A DNA stretch of 64,000 bases from JBFGJH01 sp041586155 (GCA_041586155.1 JBFHAT010000011.1:12533-76532); one strand, 5' to 3'; numbered from the stretch's first letter, positions 16,628 through 25,685 are shown. Numbers and translations are program-made. Notes: a model not told the origin generated them from the sequence alone.

Positions 16628-17348
16628 TCGTGGATCCTCTCCGTACGTGGTGGGCGCCGAGCCTACGCGAACCCACCTCACGATGCCGGTGTGACGGATC
16701 CGAGCCGGCGCTCGAATTGCACGGATGGATGTCAACTATCCGCGTGGGGTCATTCACCAGTCGCCTCTGTGCTCACGTGGGCCCTCAGGTGCGTCACCGG
16801 GTGCCGGTCTACGCGGCGCCCCAGCCCTCCACAGATCAGTCGGCCTCCGGAGCGAAACGGCACCGGCTCTAGTGTCCGCTATCCGGCATTCTGCGCTACC
16901 CGAGACTGGCCGTGGGCTTCGAGTTGCTTCGCAACTCGGGCCCCATATTGGAGCAAACGGCGAACCCTCCTCTGGGGTTCGATCGAGTTTGCTTCGCAAA
17001 CTCGTGCCCGTGGGTTTGTGGGCTTCACCAGTGGGCTTCCAGTTGCGTCGCCCTCGTGGCCGAGATCGTCGGTCAGCCCACAGCGGTATCTGGTGGCGCC
17101 GGGAATTTCACTGACCTGTAGCTCGCCTCCCACCTGACGGAGAGAGCGCTGCACCCAACGGCAAGCGCGGCTGCGACCACACTCAACGTCCGCGATGCCC
17201 AGGATGCCGGCATGACGCTCGCTCTTTGGTACAAGAACAGCGCCGCGGCGCAATCGTGCTACTCGACGGGCGCTCCAACCGGAAACGGAGCTCGACAGAA
17301 ATCCGTCCCAGCGGCCCTCTCAGCGTGACGACTGGTCGGTAGAGACCG
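16628..17348. other. 721-bp region without a supported gene; two triloop hairpins
   Basis: No frame here has recognisable protein character. Two perfect short hairpins occur: CGAGTTGC-TTC-GCAACTCG at 16920-16938 and CGAGTTTGC-TTC-GCAAACTCG at 16984-17004. They resemble the paired hairpins at 42365-42408 and 43160-43204. Nearby words such as GTGGGCTTC recur. The stretch may be a decayed intergenic repeat zone. Confidence 0.5.
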
Positions 17349-19061
17349 TCAGCCCGATACTGCTCGTGCGACCGCCTCGTCCAGCCGATGGGCGTTCACG
17401 GTCGAGATGACGCCCGGGAGGTGGACGGTGAAGCACGCTCCGCCGAGTAGCTCGGAGTCTCGGTAGCCGACCTTGCCGCCGTGAGCGCGGACGAGCGCTG
17501 CGACGATCGCCAGGCCGATGCCGGATCCGGGGAGCGAAGCATCGAATCGATGGTGGGCGCGTTCGAAACGTTCCCACATCGTCACGTGATGTTTCTTCGG
17601 CACTCCGGTGCCGTTGTCGTGGATGGCCAACTCGAGATCGTGGCCGATGGGAGTCGCCACCACGGCGACTCGTCCGTCACCGTATCGGTGAGCGTTGGCC
17701 AAGAGGTTGACCGTGACCTGCTGGATTCGGTCGGCGTCGATGCTGAGAATGAGGCCCGCCGGCAACGTGGTCGTGACCTTATCGCCCGACAGATCGGCCG
17801 AGACCAGAGCTCGCTCGACCAACGCCTCCAATTTCACCTCGGATGGAAGGATGTCGGTCTGATCCAGGTCATCGCGCGACAGCATCACGAGGTCGGTGAC
17901 CATCCGGCCCATGTAGTCCGCCTGCTGCCGGGTCGTCGAGATCATCTCGATCCGATCCTCGGAGGTGAGGAGGTCGCCCTCGTCGTCGAGCAGACTGAGG
18001 AACCCGACGAGCGATGTGAGGGGCGTACGAAGCTCGTGGGAAAGCGACGATATGAGGGAATTGCGCTCCTGGTCCACCAAGATCCTGTTCTGGTAGATGG
18101 CGAGCGCCTGCCGAGCGTAGGCGAGCACGGCGATCAGCAGTGTGGCGACGAGAAGAAGCCGGTCGTCGCTTCCTTGATCGAACACATGGGAGATCAACAG
18201 AACGACCATGAAGAACGTCGCGCCGTAGGGGAGGAGCATGGACCACAGCGGGGTGCGCCGGTCGCTCAACTCGCGTGGCTGAGGCTGCCAATCGACGATG
18301 GCGCTCGTGGCAACGAACAGGAAAGACGCAAGGATGAAGAACGGAAAGACCGAGTCGACCTCTCCGAACGACTGACCGGCCACCTGTGTCACATAGTTCA
18401 CATCGGCGATTCCCTGGGCGGTCAGGGCCAGCGCATAGACCAAGAATCGGTAGTCGAATTGGAACTGGCGGCGCTTCACGAAGACGACCGCGATCGAGAC
18501 AACGGCCGCCACGTCGAGAATCGGGTAGGTCATTCCCACCCAGCGATCGAACGAAGGTGCGTCGGCGAGGCTCTGCCAGATGTCCTCTAGCAGTACGACG
18601 GTGAGGAGTGTGCCGATCGAAATCGTGGCCAGCGCACTGTCGATCAACGTCTGCGCTCGTTCGCGCCACGATCCGATCTGGCCGGGCACGACGCCCAGCC
18701 CAGTGAGGAGGAATGCGTAGGCGAGGAAGAAGAACAGATCCAGCGTCGAGAACGCAGGAACCGAACCGACCACCGAGTCGACGATCCCGACCAGCAGGAC
18801 CCCGGTCGAAGCCATGAGGAGGCTCACGCCGATGAGCTTCCAAACCAGGCCCTCTCGGGCGGGGAGCCGGCGGGCCTTCCGCAGCATGGTGATACCGGCG
18901 AAACTGTGCCCGGCGAGGAGCACGAGCACTGCCACGGGCTCGGCTGCGCCGGGTACCGCGAGCGAAACGACAAATGCCGCCGCGATGAGACTCAGCGCCA
19001 CCTTGGCAGCGCGAGTGAGAACCAGCCTGTCGGCCGGCGCCTGGGAGCGGTCACGCGGCAT
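17349..19061 (-). CDS. Multi-pass membrane sensor histidine kinase
   Basis: 570 residues. The first 320 hold about ten hydrophobic segments (roughly 20-38, 40-60, 73-95, 106-126, 136-158, 177-195, 205-222, 236-256, 273-292, 301-320) with very short loops, so sensing is probably within the membrane. A HisKA domain follows with the phospho-acceptor H342 in SSLSHELRTPLTS, then HATPase_c with the N box LLANAHRYG and G boxes DNGTGVP and GSGIGLAI. There is no partner response regulator nearby. It starts 38 bp after the alpha-oxoamine synthase on the same strand, so the two are probably co-transcribed. The ligand is unknown. Confidence 0.88.
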   Translation of the reverse strand: MPRDRSQAPADRLVLTRAAKVALSLIAAAFVVSLAVPGAAEPVAVLVLLAGHSFAGITMLRKARRLPAREGLVWKLIGVSLLMASTGVLLVGIVDSVVGSVPAFSTLDLFFFLAYAFLLTGLGVVPGQIGSWRERAQTLIDSALATISIGTLLTVVLLEDIWQSLADAPSFDRWVGMTYPILDVAAVVSIAVVFVKRRQFQFDYRFLVYALALTAQGIADVNYVTQVAGQSFGEVDSVFPFFILASFLFVATSAIVDWQPQPRELSDRRTPLWSMLLPYGATFFMVVLLISHVFDQGSDDRLLLVATLLIAVLAYARQALAIYQNRILVDQERNSLISSLSHELRTPLTSLVGFLSLLDDEGDLLTSEDRIEMISTTRQQADYMGRMVTDLVMLSRDDLDQTDILPSEVKLEALVERALVSADLSGDKVTTTLPAGLILSIDADRIQQVTVNLLANAHRYGDGRVAVVATPIGHDLELAIHDNGTGVPKKHHVTMWERFERAHHRFDASLPGSGIGLAIVAALVRAHGGKVGYRDSELLGGACFTVHLPGVISTVNAHRLDEAVARAVSG

Positions 19062-19099
19062 GATGATCTATCGGTTGACCGCCCGCTTCGGTTGAGGGT

Positions 19100-20377
19100 T
19101 CAATCCGCGGCGATACCGGGCATGGCGTGGGCTTCGGTGAGGTCGATCACGAGGTTGGTCTCGCCCACCTCCGCGATGTGGCGGGCCAAAGCGTCGAGCA
19201 TCGACACGATCTGTTCGTCGGAGTGATACAGGGTGTTGGTGAATCGAATCCCGTTCTGGCCGGCTGGTACGGCCGGAAAGGTCGCGGTATTGACGAAGAA
19301 TCCGTCTTTGACCATTCGTGTCGCCACCTCTATCGCTTCATCGAGCGGCCCGACCTGTATGTACCACACCGGTGTGTGATCCGTGTTGGGGGCCGGGAGG
19401 CGGCGGTCGACGATTGTCTCGCGTACGAGATCGATCTGTCTGTCCAAACGGGCGGCCCGTTCCTCCCGCTCAGGTGAAAGATGGATCTCGGCTGAGGCAA
19501 TTGCGGCACCGAGTTCAGCGGGATGGAGTGGGCCGGAGAACGTCATCGTGCCTCCGCAGATCGTCACTCGACGTGCCATCTCCTCGGTGGGAAAGGCGAT
19601 GGCCGCACCACCGGCGCCGAACGACTTGGCGAGCGACACTGCGACGACCAGCCGTGGATGATTGCCGAGCGCTTCAAGGACGATGCCGCGTCCATTCTTG
19701 CCGTGCCAGCCGAATCCGTGAGCATCGTCGATGTACGCCCACAAGTTGGGGAACCGATCGAGGGCGCCTCGCACGGTCTCGATCGGCATCGTGTCGCCGT
19801 GCATCGAGTAGACGCCATCTGCCAGGTACCACACCCGACGGGCGGTATCGCTCAGCTCCGACACTGTCGATTCCAACGCCAACGCGTCGTTGTGGGGCAC
19901 GACATGCACCGCGATGTCCTGAGCGATGAGCGGCTGCGTTCCCAGATGAACCGATGAGTGCGCCTGGGCGTCGACCACGACGGCATCACCATGACCGATG
20001 ATCGCAGGGAGAAACGACAAGTGGCCGAGTGTGGTGGTCGTCGGCACCACGAGAGGCGCTTCGAAGATCCGACCCAGCCTGTCCTCCAACTCGCTGTACA
20101 GGGGAACGGACGTGTATGCGGTCGAGCTCGAGAACACGGGACCGTAGCGGTCGATCGCTGTTTTGGCACCGGCTTTGAGTCGCTCGTCCAGGTTGAGGCC
20201 GAGATACGCGCACGAACCGAAATTGACCAGCATGTTCCCGTCGATCGTGATCGTGTCGCCGGCCAGATGCTCGTCGTCGATGCGAATTCGAGAAAGCCGC
20301 GCATCGATCAAGCTGGAAACGTTTCTTTCGAACAATCGGAGCATGCGCTCATGCCTCGCGGCAGTACCGGATCGCAT
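19100..20377 (-). CDS. PLP-dependent alpha-oxoamine synthase (CqsA/BioF/SPT-like)
   Basis: 425-residue fold-type I PLP enzyme. Motifs: NFGSCAYLGLN near 52-62, ring-stacking H140 in DAQAHSSVHLG, DDAHGFGWHGKNGRG at 218-230, and the Schiff-base lysine K251 in SLAKSFGAGGAA. The C-terminal FFVNTATFPAVPAGQNGIRFT segment is characteristic of alpha-oxoamine synthases, which condense an acyl-CoA with an amino acid. Biotin, heme, threonine-degradation and sphingolipid neighbours are all absent. Its partner is a membrane kinase, as with the autoinducer synthases CqsA and LqsA. The start ATG has GAGGGG upstream. Class is secure; substrate is not. Confidence 0.85.
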   Translation of the reverse strand: MRSGTAARHERMLRLFERNVSSLIDARLSRIRIDDEHLAGDTITIDGNMLVNFGSCAYLGLNLDERLKAGAKTAIDRYGPVFSSSTAYTSVPLYSELEDRLGRIFEAPLVVPTTTTLGHLSFLPAIIGHGDAVVVDAQAHSSVHLGTQPLIAQDIAVHVVPHNDALALESTVSELSDTARRVWYLADGVYSMHGDTMPIETVRGALDRFPNLWAYIDDAHGFGWHGKNGRGIVLEALGNHPRLVVAVSLAKSFGAGGAAIAFPTEEMARRVTICGGTMTFSGPLHPAELGAAIASAEIHLSPEREERAARLDRQIDLVRETIVDRRLPAPNTDHTPVWYIQVGPLDEAIEVATRMVKDGFFVNTATFPAVPAGQNGIRFTNTLYHSDEQIVSMLDALARHIAEVGETNLVIDLTEAHAMPGIAAD

Positions 20378-20550
20378 CGATTCTTCCCCTCTCGACGACC
20401 TGGGACCTGGGAACGCATGACCATACCAGGATGCACGACTGCACTAGTCATCAGGCGTCGATTTTCCGGCCTGTCACCGTCGCGCAACCGGCGGTGGGAG
20501 TTGAGCGTGCGTCGCGGTATCGTGCGGACACAACCGTTCGAGGAGCTGCC

Positions 20551-21729
20551 ATGCCGAATGCCGTCATCGTCGATGCCGTCCGGACGCCGGTCGGGAAACG
20601 GGCAGGTAAGTTGAAGGACATCCACGCAGCGGACCTGGCTGCCAAGCCTCTAGAGGCACTCATCGAGCGGAACCAGCTCGATGCTGAGCTCGTCGACGAC
20701 GTGATCATGGGCTGCGTGATGCAGACGGGCGAGCAGACCTACAACATCGGTCGCAACGCAGTACTCGCTGCAGGCTTCCCCGAGACGGTGGTGGCAACGA
20801 CGATCGACCGCCAATGTGGATCGTCACAGCAGTCCGCTCACTTCGCAGCCCAAGGTGTCATGGCGGGGGCCTACGACGTGGTGGTGGCTTCAGGGGTCGA
20901 ATCGATGACACGGGTACCCATGGGCGTCACGATGCAACAGGGACCCGGCATCCCATTCAGTCCCCGACTACTCGAGCGCTACGACGACAACTTGGTCCCA
21001 CAGGGCATTTCGGCAGGGATGATCGCCGAGAAGTGGAACCTCGGTCGTGACGAGCTCGATGAGCTGTCTGTCGAGTCTCATCGGCGTGCAGCACGGGCGA
21101 CGGACGAAGGTAGGTTCGGCAGCCAGATCGTTCCCGTCGAGTCCACGACCGAGAGCGGCGTCCTCCAAGTCTTGACGGTGGACGAAGGGATCAGGTGGGA
21201 CACCACACCGGAGAAGCTGTCGGCGTTGAAGCCTGCCTTCGAAGAAGACGGCGTCATCACGGCCGGCAACTCGTCACAGATCTCCGACGGGGCCGCTGCC
21301 GTGTTGATCATGAGCGAAGCCAAGGCCGAGCAGCTGGGGATGGAGCCGATGGCTCGGTTCGTGTCCTTCTCGCTGGCAGGAGTCGACCCGGTCATGATGC
21401 TCACCGGTCCCATCCCGGCCACGAGCAAGGTGCTCGACCGAAGCGGCCTCGACGTGGACGACATCGATTTGTTCGAAGTCAACGAAGCGTTCGCCTCGGT
21501 GGTGGCGGCATGGCGTATCGAGCATGGAGGGGACGACCCGATGGGTTTGTGGGAGCGCACCAACGTCAACGGTGGTGCGATCGCCCTGGGTCATCCACTC
21601 GGCGCGTCGGGGGCGCGGATCCTGACCACCCTGGTTCACGAGCTGGTTCGCTCCGGGAGCCGCTACGGGTTGCAGACGATGTGCGAGGGCGGAGGAATGG
21701 CCAACGCGCTGATCATCGAACGGATCTAG
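20551..21729 (+). CDS. Acetyl-CoA C-acyltransferase (thiolase)
   Basis: 392-residue thiolase II family enzyme for beta-oxidation or acetoacetyl-CoA formation. Nucleophile Cys lies in IDRQCGSSQQSAH; the second active-site elements NEAFA, GGAIALGHPLGASGARI and the acid/base Cys in MCEGGGMANAL are all present. The frame opens at 20431, but the ATG at 20551 (MPNAVIVDAVRTPVGK) matches the family and has AGGAG upstream. It is a lone rightward gene, divergent from the oxoamine synthase. Its stop overlaps the convergent small gene by 4 bp. Confidence 0.94.
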   Translation: MPNAVIVDAVRTPVGKRAGKLKDIHAADLAAKPLEALIERNQLDAELVDDVIMGCVMQTGEQTYNIGRNAVLAAGFPETVVATTIDRQCGSSQQSAHFAAQGVMAGAYDVVVASGVESMTRVPMGVTMQQGPGIPFSPRLLERYDDNLVPQGISAGMIAEKWNLGRDELDELSVESHRRAARATDEGRFGSQIVPVESTTESGVLQVLTVDEGIRWDTTPEKLSALKPAFEEDGVITAGNSSQISDGAAAVLIMSEAKAEQLGMEPMARFVSFSLAGVDPVMMLTGPIPATSKVLDRSGLDVDDIDLFEVNEAFASVVAAWRIEHGGDDPMGLWERTNVNGGAIALGHPLGASGARILTTLVHELVRSGSRYGLQTMCEGGGMANALIIERI

Positions 21730-21980
21730 GGCTCGGCCAGCTGATCGGGTCGCCAGACGAGGGTCATCTCGTCGCGACAGTGTCGGGGTGGAGCTGTCTC
21801 GGTGTTGGAACGGACGGTGAGGGTGAGCTCCATGCCGCATGTCGAACACCGATAGTGCTCGATGGTCTCTGAAACGTCGGCGGGATCGGGCGACTCGGGC
21901 TCCGTGGCCAGCATGATGATGATGCGGGTTGCGATCCACCAAATTGCCAATCCAATCGCGATCGCGATCAGAATCCGCAC
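21726..21980 (-). CDS. Small membrane protein with Cys-rich tail
   Basis: 84 residues: one N-terminal membrane segment (RILIAIAIGLAIWWIATRIIIM), an acidic linker, then YRCSTCGMELTLTV and PPRHCRDEMTLVWRP, with CxxC and a later Cys/His suggesting a half zinc-ribbon. Start is GTG. It lies 1 bp after crgA on the same strand, so is probably co-transcribed with it. I know of no function; similar short zinc-ribbon membrane proteins are common in actinobacteria. Confidence 0.7.
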   Translation of the reverse strand: MRILIAIAIGLAIWWIATRIIIMLATEPESPDPADVSETIEHYRCSTCGMELTLTVRSNTETAPPRHCRDEMTLVWRPDQLAEP

Positions 21981-21981
21981 G

Positions 21982-22212
21982 TCAGTGCCAGTTCATCGTC
22001 ATCATGAAACCTCCGGCTAGGACCACGAGGCCGATGACGAGTGTGATGTTGCCAAGCGAGAAGAGGTACGCCGACACGATCACGATGCAGCCGACGACCA
22101 TGAGAGCCACCATGGTGCGCACGTACCAAGCGGGTGACTCGGCGTGGTGGTCCTTCTTCGGTGTCGAAGTGGTTCCCGCCGTTCTCTTCTTCCTGGTCTT
22201 CGAAACAGGCAT
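21982..22212 (-). CDS. crgA: Cell division protein CrgA
   Basis: 76 residues with the CrgA layout: a basic cytosolic start MPVSKTRKKRTAG, two membrane segments (about 31-50 and 54-72) joined by a short turn, and the diagnostic TMNWH C-terminus (family TMRWH). CrgA is an actinobacterial divisome member that interacts with FtsZ and FtsI-type proteins. It lies by the pknB-pbpA-rodA block as in mycobacteria and Streptomyces. Confidence 0.93.
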   Translation of the reverse strand: MPVSKTRKKRTAGTTSTPKKDHHAESPAWYVRTMVALMVVGCIVIVSAYLFSLGNITLVIGLVVLAGGFMMTMNWH

Positions 22213-22274
22213 TGGCAGGAGCCTATCTCAAGCCGCTGACGGTCACAATACGCAGAATGGAATTACAGGCGTGT

Positions 22275-22311
22275 GGTTATCCACCTTCTGTGGAGAAGTC
22301 GGTGGATAGCC
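22275..22311. promoter_or_regulatory. DnaA-box-like cluster and nested palindrome before pabA
   Basis: Three DnaA-box-like 9-mers occur in 33 bp: TTATCCACC at 22277-22285, TGTGGAGAA at 22289-22297 (reverse of TTCTCCACA) and GGTGGATAG at 22301-22309 (reverse). They also form a nested inverted repeat, TATCCACC with GGTGGATA outside and TTCT with AGAA inside. This lies 24 bp before the pabA start and just upstream of divergent crgA. Confidence 0.5.
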
Positions 22312-22332
22312 CGGCGTACACTTGAACGTCCC

Positions 22333-22896
22333 ATGCGAGTTCTCGTCCTCGACAACTACGACTCGTTCACCTTCAATCTCGTGCAGTATCTCGGTGAGCT
22401 CGGAGCCGATCCGATCGTCTACCGGGCAGACGCGCTCGAGCCCGACGATGCACCCCACCTGGGAATCGAGAGGATCGTGATCTCACCCGGGCCGGGGCGC
22501 CCGGAATCGGCAGGATTCTCGGTCGAATATGTCGAACGGTTCAAGGAGGAGATGCCCATCCTCGGCGTGTGCCTCGGCCACCAAGCCATCGTCGTTGCAG
22601 AAGGGGGTGAAGTCGATCTCGCTCCGGAGCCCAAACACGGCAAAACGTCGACGATCCGTCACGAAGGGTCGGGTGTGTTCAAGGGACTGGACAACCCATT
22701 CATCGGCACGCGGTATCACTCACTCGCTGCGTGTGAGCTTCCGCCGTCGCTCCGTCCTGTCGCCTGGAGCCAGGAAGACGATGTGGTCCAGGGCATCCAA
22801 CATGTCTCGCTCCCGGTCTTCGGTGTCCAGTTCCATCCTGAAAGCATCCTCACCACCGAGGGAAAGGCACTACTGGCCAACTTCCTGGAGATCTGA
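22333..22896 (+). CDS. pabA: Glutamine amidotransferase of anthranilate/aminodeoxychorismate synthase
   Basis: 187-residue class I glutaminase domain. Oxyanion and catalytic motifs: DNYDSFTFNLVQYL at the N-terminus, VISPGPGRPESAG, nucleophile Cys in ILGVCLGHQAI, and the His-Glu pair in FGVQFHPESILT. It transfers ammonia to chorismate with a PabB or TrpE partner not in this window, so folate versus tryptophan use cannot be decided. Actinobacteria have this gene beside pknB, annotated trpG or pabA. The ATG at 22333 matches family N-termini. It converges on mutY. Confidence 0.93.
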   Translation: MRVLVLDNYDSFTFNLVQYLGELGADPIVYRADALEPDDAPHLGIERIVISPGPGRPESAGFSVEYVERFKEEMPILGVCLGHQAIVVAEGGEVDLAPEPKHGKTSTIRHEGSGVFKGLDNPFIGTRYHSLAACELPPSLRPVAWSQEDDVVQGIQHVSLPVFGVQFHPESILTTEGKALLANFLEI

Positions 22897-23709
22897 CTAG
22901 TCGGCGATCGTGAAGGCGCCGGCGCTCTCTGACACCATTGCGTCCCGCTTCAGAGAAGCGAGCGCTGCATCAACTTGCGGTCGACCGAGACCCGTCCTGG
23001 CGACGAGGGAGGCAGCGGTGGCCGGGGTTTCGATCAGGGCCCGCACGACGGCGCCCCGAGCCTGTCGCACAGAGCCTTCCCACTTCGGCTGTTGTCGCGT
23101 CGACATCCGCACGCTTGGATCAGCGCACCATTCGCCGACGGGACAATCAGCGCAGTTCGGCTCTCGTCGGCAGACGAGCGCGCCCAGGTCCATGACGGCC
23201 TGGTTCCAGTGTCGCGCACGAGCATCGGTCATGAGCTCGTCCGTGCATCTGCGAATCTCCGAGTCGCTCAGCGGACGCCCCTGCCACCGACTCACCACCC
23301 GTCGAATGTTCGTGTCCACGGCGATGACATGGGTACCGAACGCAATACTGGCGACGGCAGCCGCCGTGTACGCACCCACACCAGGGAGCGCCGTCAGCCC
23401 ATCCACGTCGGTTGGCCAGCCTGAGCCGGCAACCAGCGCGGCAGCGTCTCGCAAGCGGAGCGCCCTCGAGTTGTAGCCGAGTCCTGACCATTCGCGGAGG
23501 GCAATGCGGTCGGTGACGGACCCAAAATCTGCCGGCGTTGGATATTGCTTCATGAAGGTCGGGAACCGATCGGCGACCCGGCTCAGCTGGGTCTGCTGAG
23601 CCATGGTCTCACCGACCAGGACATGCCACGGATCCTGGGTCGAACGCCACGGCACATCACGACTTCCCGACCGGTACCACGCGAGCAGCGCCCGGTTGCG
23701 GGCCTGCAT
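22897..23709 (-). CDS. mutY: A/G-specific adenine glycosylase MutY (short form)
   Basis: 270-residue base-excision glycosylase removing A opposite 8-oxoG. The HhH-GPD core has PWRSTQDPWHVLVGETMAQQT with the catalytic Glu, LPGVGAYTAAAVASIAFG as the hairpin, and VDTNIRRV with the catalytic Asp. The 4Fe-4S loop reads CRREPNCADCPVGEWC. After it come only about 70 residues resembling a small winged helix, not the NUDIX-like 8-oxoG recognition domain of E. coli MutY. The start overlaps the pknB stop by one base (TGATG), so it is at the end of the pknB operon. Confidence 0.9.
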   Translation of the reverse strand: MQARNRALLAWYRSGSRDVPWRSTQDPWHVLVGETMAQQTQLSRVADRFPTFMKQYPTPADFGSVTDRIALREWSGLGYNSRALRLRDAAALVAGSGWPTDVDGLTALPGVGAYTAAAVASIAFGTHVIAVDTNIRRVVSRWQGRPLSDSEIRRCTDELMTDARARHWNQAVMDLGALVCRREPNCADCPVGEWCADPSVRMSTRQQPKWEGSVRQARGAVVRALIETPATAASLVARTGLGRPQVDAALASLKRDAMVSESAGAFTIAD

Positions 23710-25685
23710 CAGGAGGGAGGTGTGGTCGTCGGTGGCAGAGTGGTCGTTGTTGTGGTCGTGGTCGTCGTTGTGGTCGTGGTCGTCGTCGACGTCGTCGTCA
23801 CAACCTCCGCTCCGAGAGTGACGACCACCGTCTCGCCGGGTCGAAGTTCGGTGCCTGCGTCCGGGAACTGTTCTGCGACGAGCCCAGCAAGATCCGGCCC
23901 GGCGTCGACCGTGCCCACACTCACCTGCAGTACCAGCCCCAGACCCTCGACGAGCGAACGCGCCTCGGCCTCGCTCCGACCGATCAGCGAGGGCACCACT
24001 TGCGGTTCGGGGCCTTGGGAAACGAAGACCGTGATCTCGGTTCCCTGGGGGACCTCTTCTCCGGGTCCGGGGTCGGTGCGGGTGACAAAGCCTGGGGCGA
24101 TCTCGTCGTCGAACTCATCGTCGAAGACGACGATCATGTTGGCGGACTCGAGCAGGAACTGGACCTCGCGCTGGGAGCGGCCGCGGTAATCATCCAAGAC
24201 CAGGGAACCGGGGCCGGTCGAGACGATCACGTTGATCCCGGTCTCGGGGGCGACCAGTTCTCCCTCAGCCGGCGTGTGAGCGATGATCAGCCCGACGTCG
24301 ACCTCGTCCGAGGCTTGCTCGGTCACCGACTCGATCGTGAGGGTGAGTTCACTGAGGCGTTCTTCAGCGACCTCGACTGTCAAGCCTTCCAGGTTGGGGA
24401 CACGCACGTCCTGCGGTCCGCTCGACACGTTGACGTCCACGAAACTGTTCTCGGCGACCATCGCCCCCGGAGGGGGGTTGGTGCTGATCACGAAACCTTC
24501 CTCCACCTCGGCGCTGGCGGTGGGAATCACGTTGGCTTGTAGGTTGGCCTGCTCGAGCCGCGACACTGCGGCAGCCTCGATCAGGCCCTCCACGTTGGGC
24601 ACCTCGACGTCTTGGGCCGCAGGGGCCTCGTCGGTGCCGAAGCTCTGGAAGAGGATGGCCAAGAGGACGATGAGCGACAAGGCCAGGAACCCCACAGTGA
24701 GGTAGAACGGCATCTGCTGGCGCCGTTGGGCCGTGATCTGCCGGTACGTCTCGTCCGGTGGCACGGTGGGGGCGGGCATCTCTTGGAGCACCGTGGTTGG
24801 TGCATCGGCCAGGGGGGCGGCAGCGGCAATCGGTGCGTCGCCCCGTAGCGTACGGAGAAGGTCTTCTCGCAGCTCCAATGCGGACGCGTAGCGCCGTTCG
24901 GGGATCTTGTCCATCGCCCGCATCACGATGCGTTCCAGGTCGGGTGGGATGTCGGGATTGTCCGCGCTGGGAAGCATGGCCGGTTCCTGGACATGCTGAT
25001 ACGCCACCGAGACCGGGCTGTCACCCTTGAAGGGCGGCTGTCCGACCAGCATTTCGTAGAGCACGACCCCGAGTGAGTAGATGTCGGACCGAGCGTCTGC
25101 AGTTTCGCCCCGGGCTTGCTCGGGGCTGAAGTAGGTGGCTGTGCCGATGACTGCGCCCGTGCGGGTGAGCTCCTCGCTGTCGTTCCACGCCCGAGCGATG
25201 CCGAAGTCGGTGACCTTGACCGTGCCGTCGGAGGCCAAGAGCACGTTGGCGGGTTTCGTGTCGCGATGGATGATGCCCTCGCGATGCGCGACGGCGAGCG
25301 CAGCGGCGATCTCGGCTGCGATCTCGGCGGCTCGGCGGGGGAGAAGCGGGCCGGAGGTCTTGATGATGTCTCGCAGCGATCGACCCTCGACCAGTTCCAT
25401 CACGATGAAATACGTCGAACCTTCTTCGCCCCAGTCGAAGATGGAGACGATGTTGGGGTGAGACAGGTTTGCGGCGGACCGTGCTTCACGGCGAAAACGC
25501 TCGACGAACGCGTCATCAGCGCTCAGCTGGGGATGTAGCAGCTTCACTGCGACGCGGCGGTGCAACAGCGTGTCTTGCGCCTCCCACACATCCGCCATTC
25601 CACCTCGGGCCAGATGGGTGAGGAGCTCATACCGGCCCGCGAGGATGTGGCCTGCTTCCATCGGTGGGATTGTAGGGTGGCTCAC
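23709..25685 (-). CDS. pknB: Serine/threonine protein kinase PknB with PASTA domains
   Basis: 658-residue transmembrane kinase. The cytosolic kinase has the Gly loop LARGGMADVWEA, Lys48 in VAVKLL, HRDTKPANV, DFGIARAW, and the activation segment TGAVIGTATYFSPEQ. A membrane segment near PFYLTVGFLALSLIVLLAILF precedes four PASTA repeats (VEVPNVEGL, VRVPNLEGL, VLDDYRGRS, VVPSLIGRS), which bind muropeptides. The end is an extracellular Thr tail of more than 20 Thr. The GTG at 25685 overlaps the pbpA stop (GTGA) and has GGAGG upstream; an ATG at 25661 is the alternative. It is part of the fhaA-fhaB-pstP-rodA-pbpA-pknB operon. Confidence 0.96.
   Translation of the reverse strand: MSHPTIPPMEAGHILAGRYELLTHLARGGMADVWEAQDTLLHRRVAVKLLHPQLSADDAFVERFRREARSAANLSHPNIVSIFDWGEEGSTYFIVMELVEGRSLRDIIKTSGPLLPRRAAEIAAEIAAALAVAHREGIIHRDTKPANVLLASDGTVKVTDFGIARAWNDSEELTRTGAVIGTATYFSPEQARGETADARSDIYSLGVVLYEMLVGQPPFKGDSPVSVAYQHVQEPAMLPSADNPDIPPDLERIVMRAMDKIPERRYASALELREDLLRTLRGDAPIAAAAPLADAPTTVLQEMPAPTVPPDETYRQITAQRRQQMPFYLTVGFLALSLIVLLAILFQSFGTDEAPAAQDVEVPNVEGLIEAAAVSRLEQANLQANVIPTASAEVEEGFVISTNPPPGAMVAENSFVDVNVSSGPQDVRVPNLEGLTVEVAEERLSELTLTIESVTEQASDEVDVGLIIAHTPAEGELVAPETGINVIVSTGPGSLVLDDYRGRSQREVQFLLESANMIVVFDDEFDDEIAPGFVTRTDPGPGEEVPQGTEITVFVSQGPEPQVVPSLIGRSEAEARSLVEGLGLVLQVSVGTVDAGPDLAGLVAEQFPDAGTELRPGETVVVTLGAEVVTTTSTTTTTTTTTTTTTTTTLPPTTTPPS

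Noticed and set aside
16725..17137. Frames in the gap between the SnoaL gene and the kinase
   Set aside because: They overlap each other on both strands, contain palindromic repeats, and have no recognisable domain or ribosome binding site.
17578..17596. Possible second parS (TCACGTGATG region)
   Set aside because: Only the central TCACGTGA is palindromic; the GTTT/AAAC flanks are missing, and it lies inside the kinase coding sequence.
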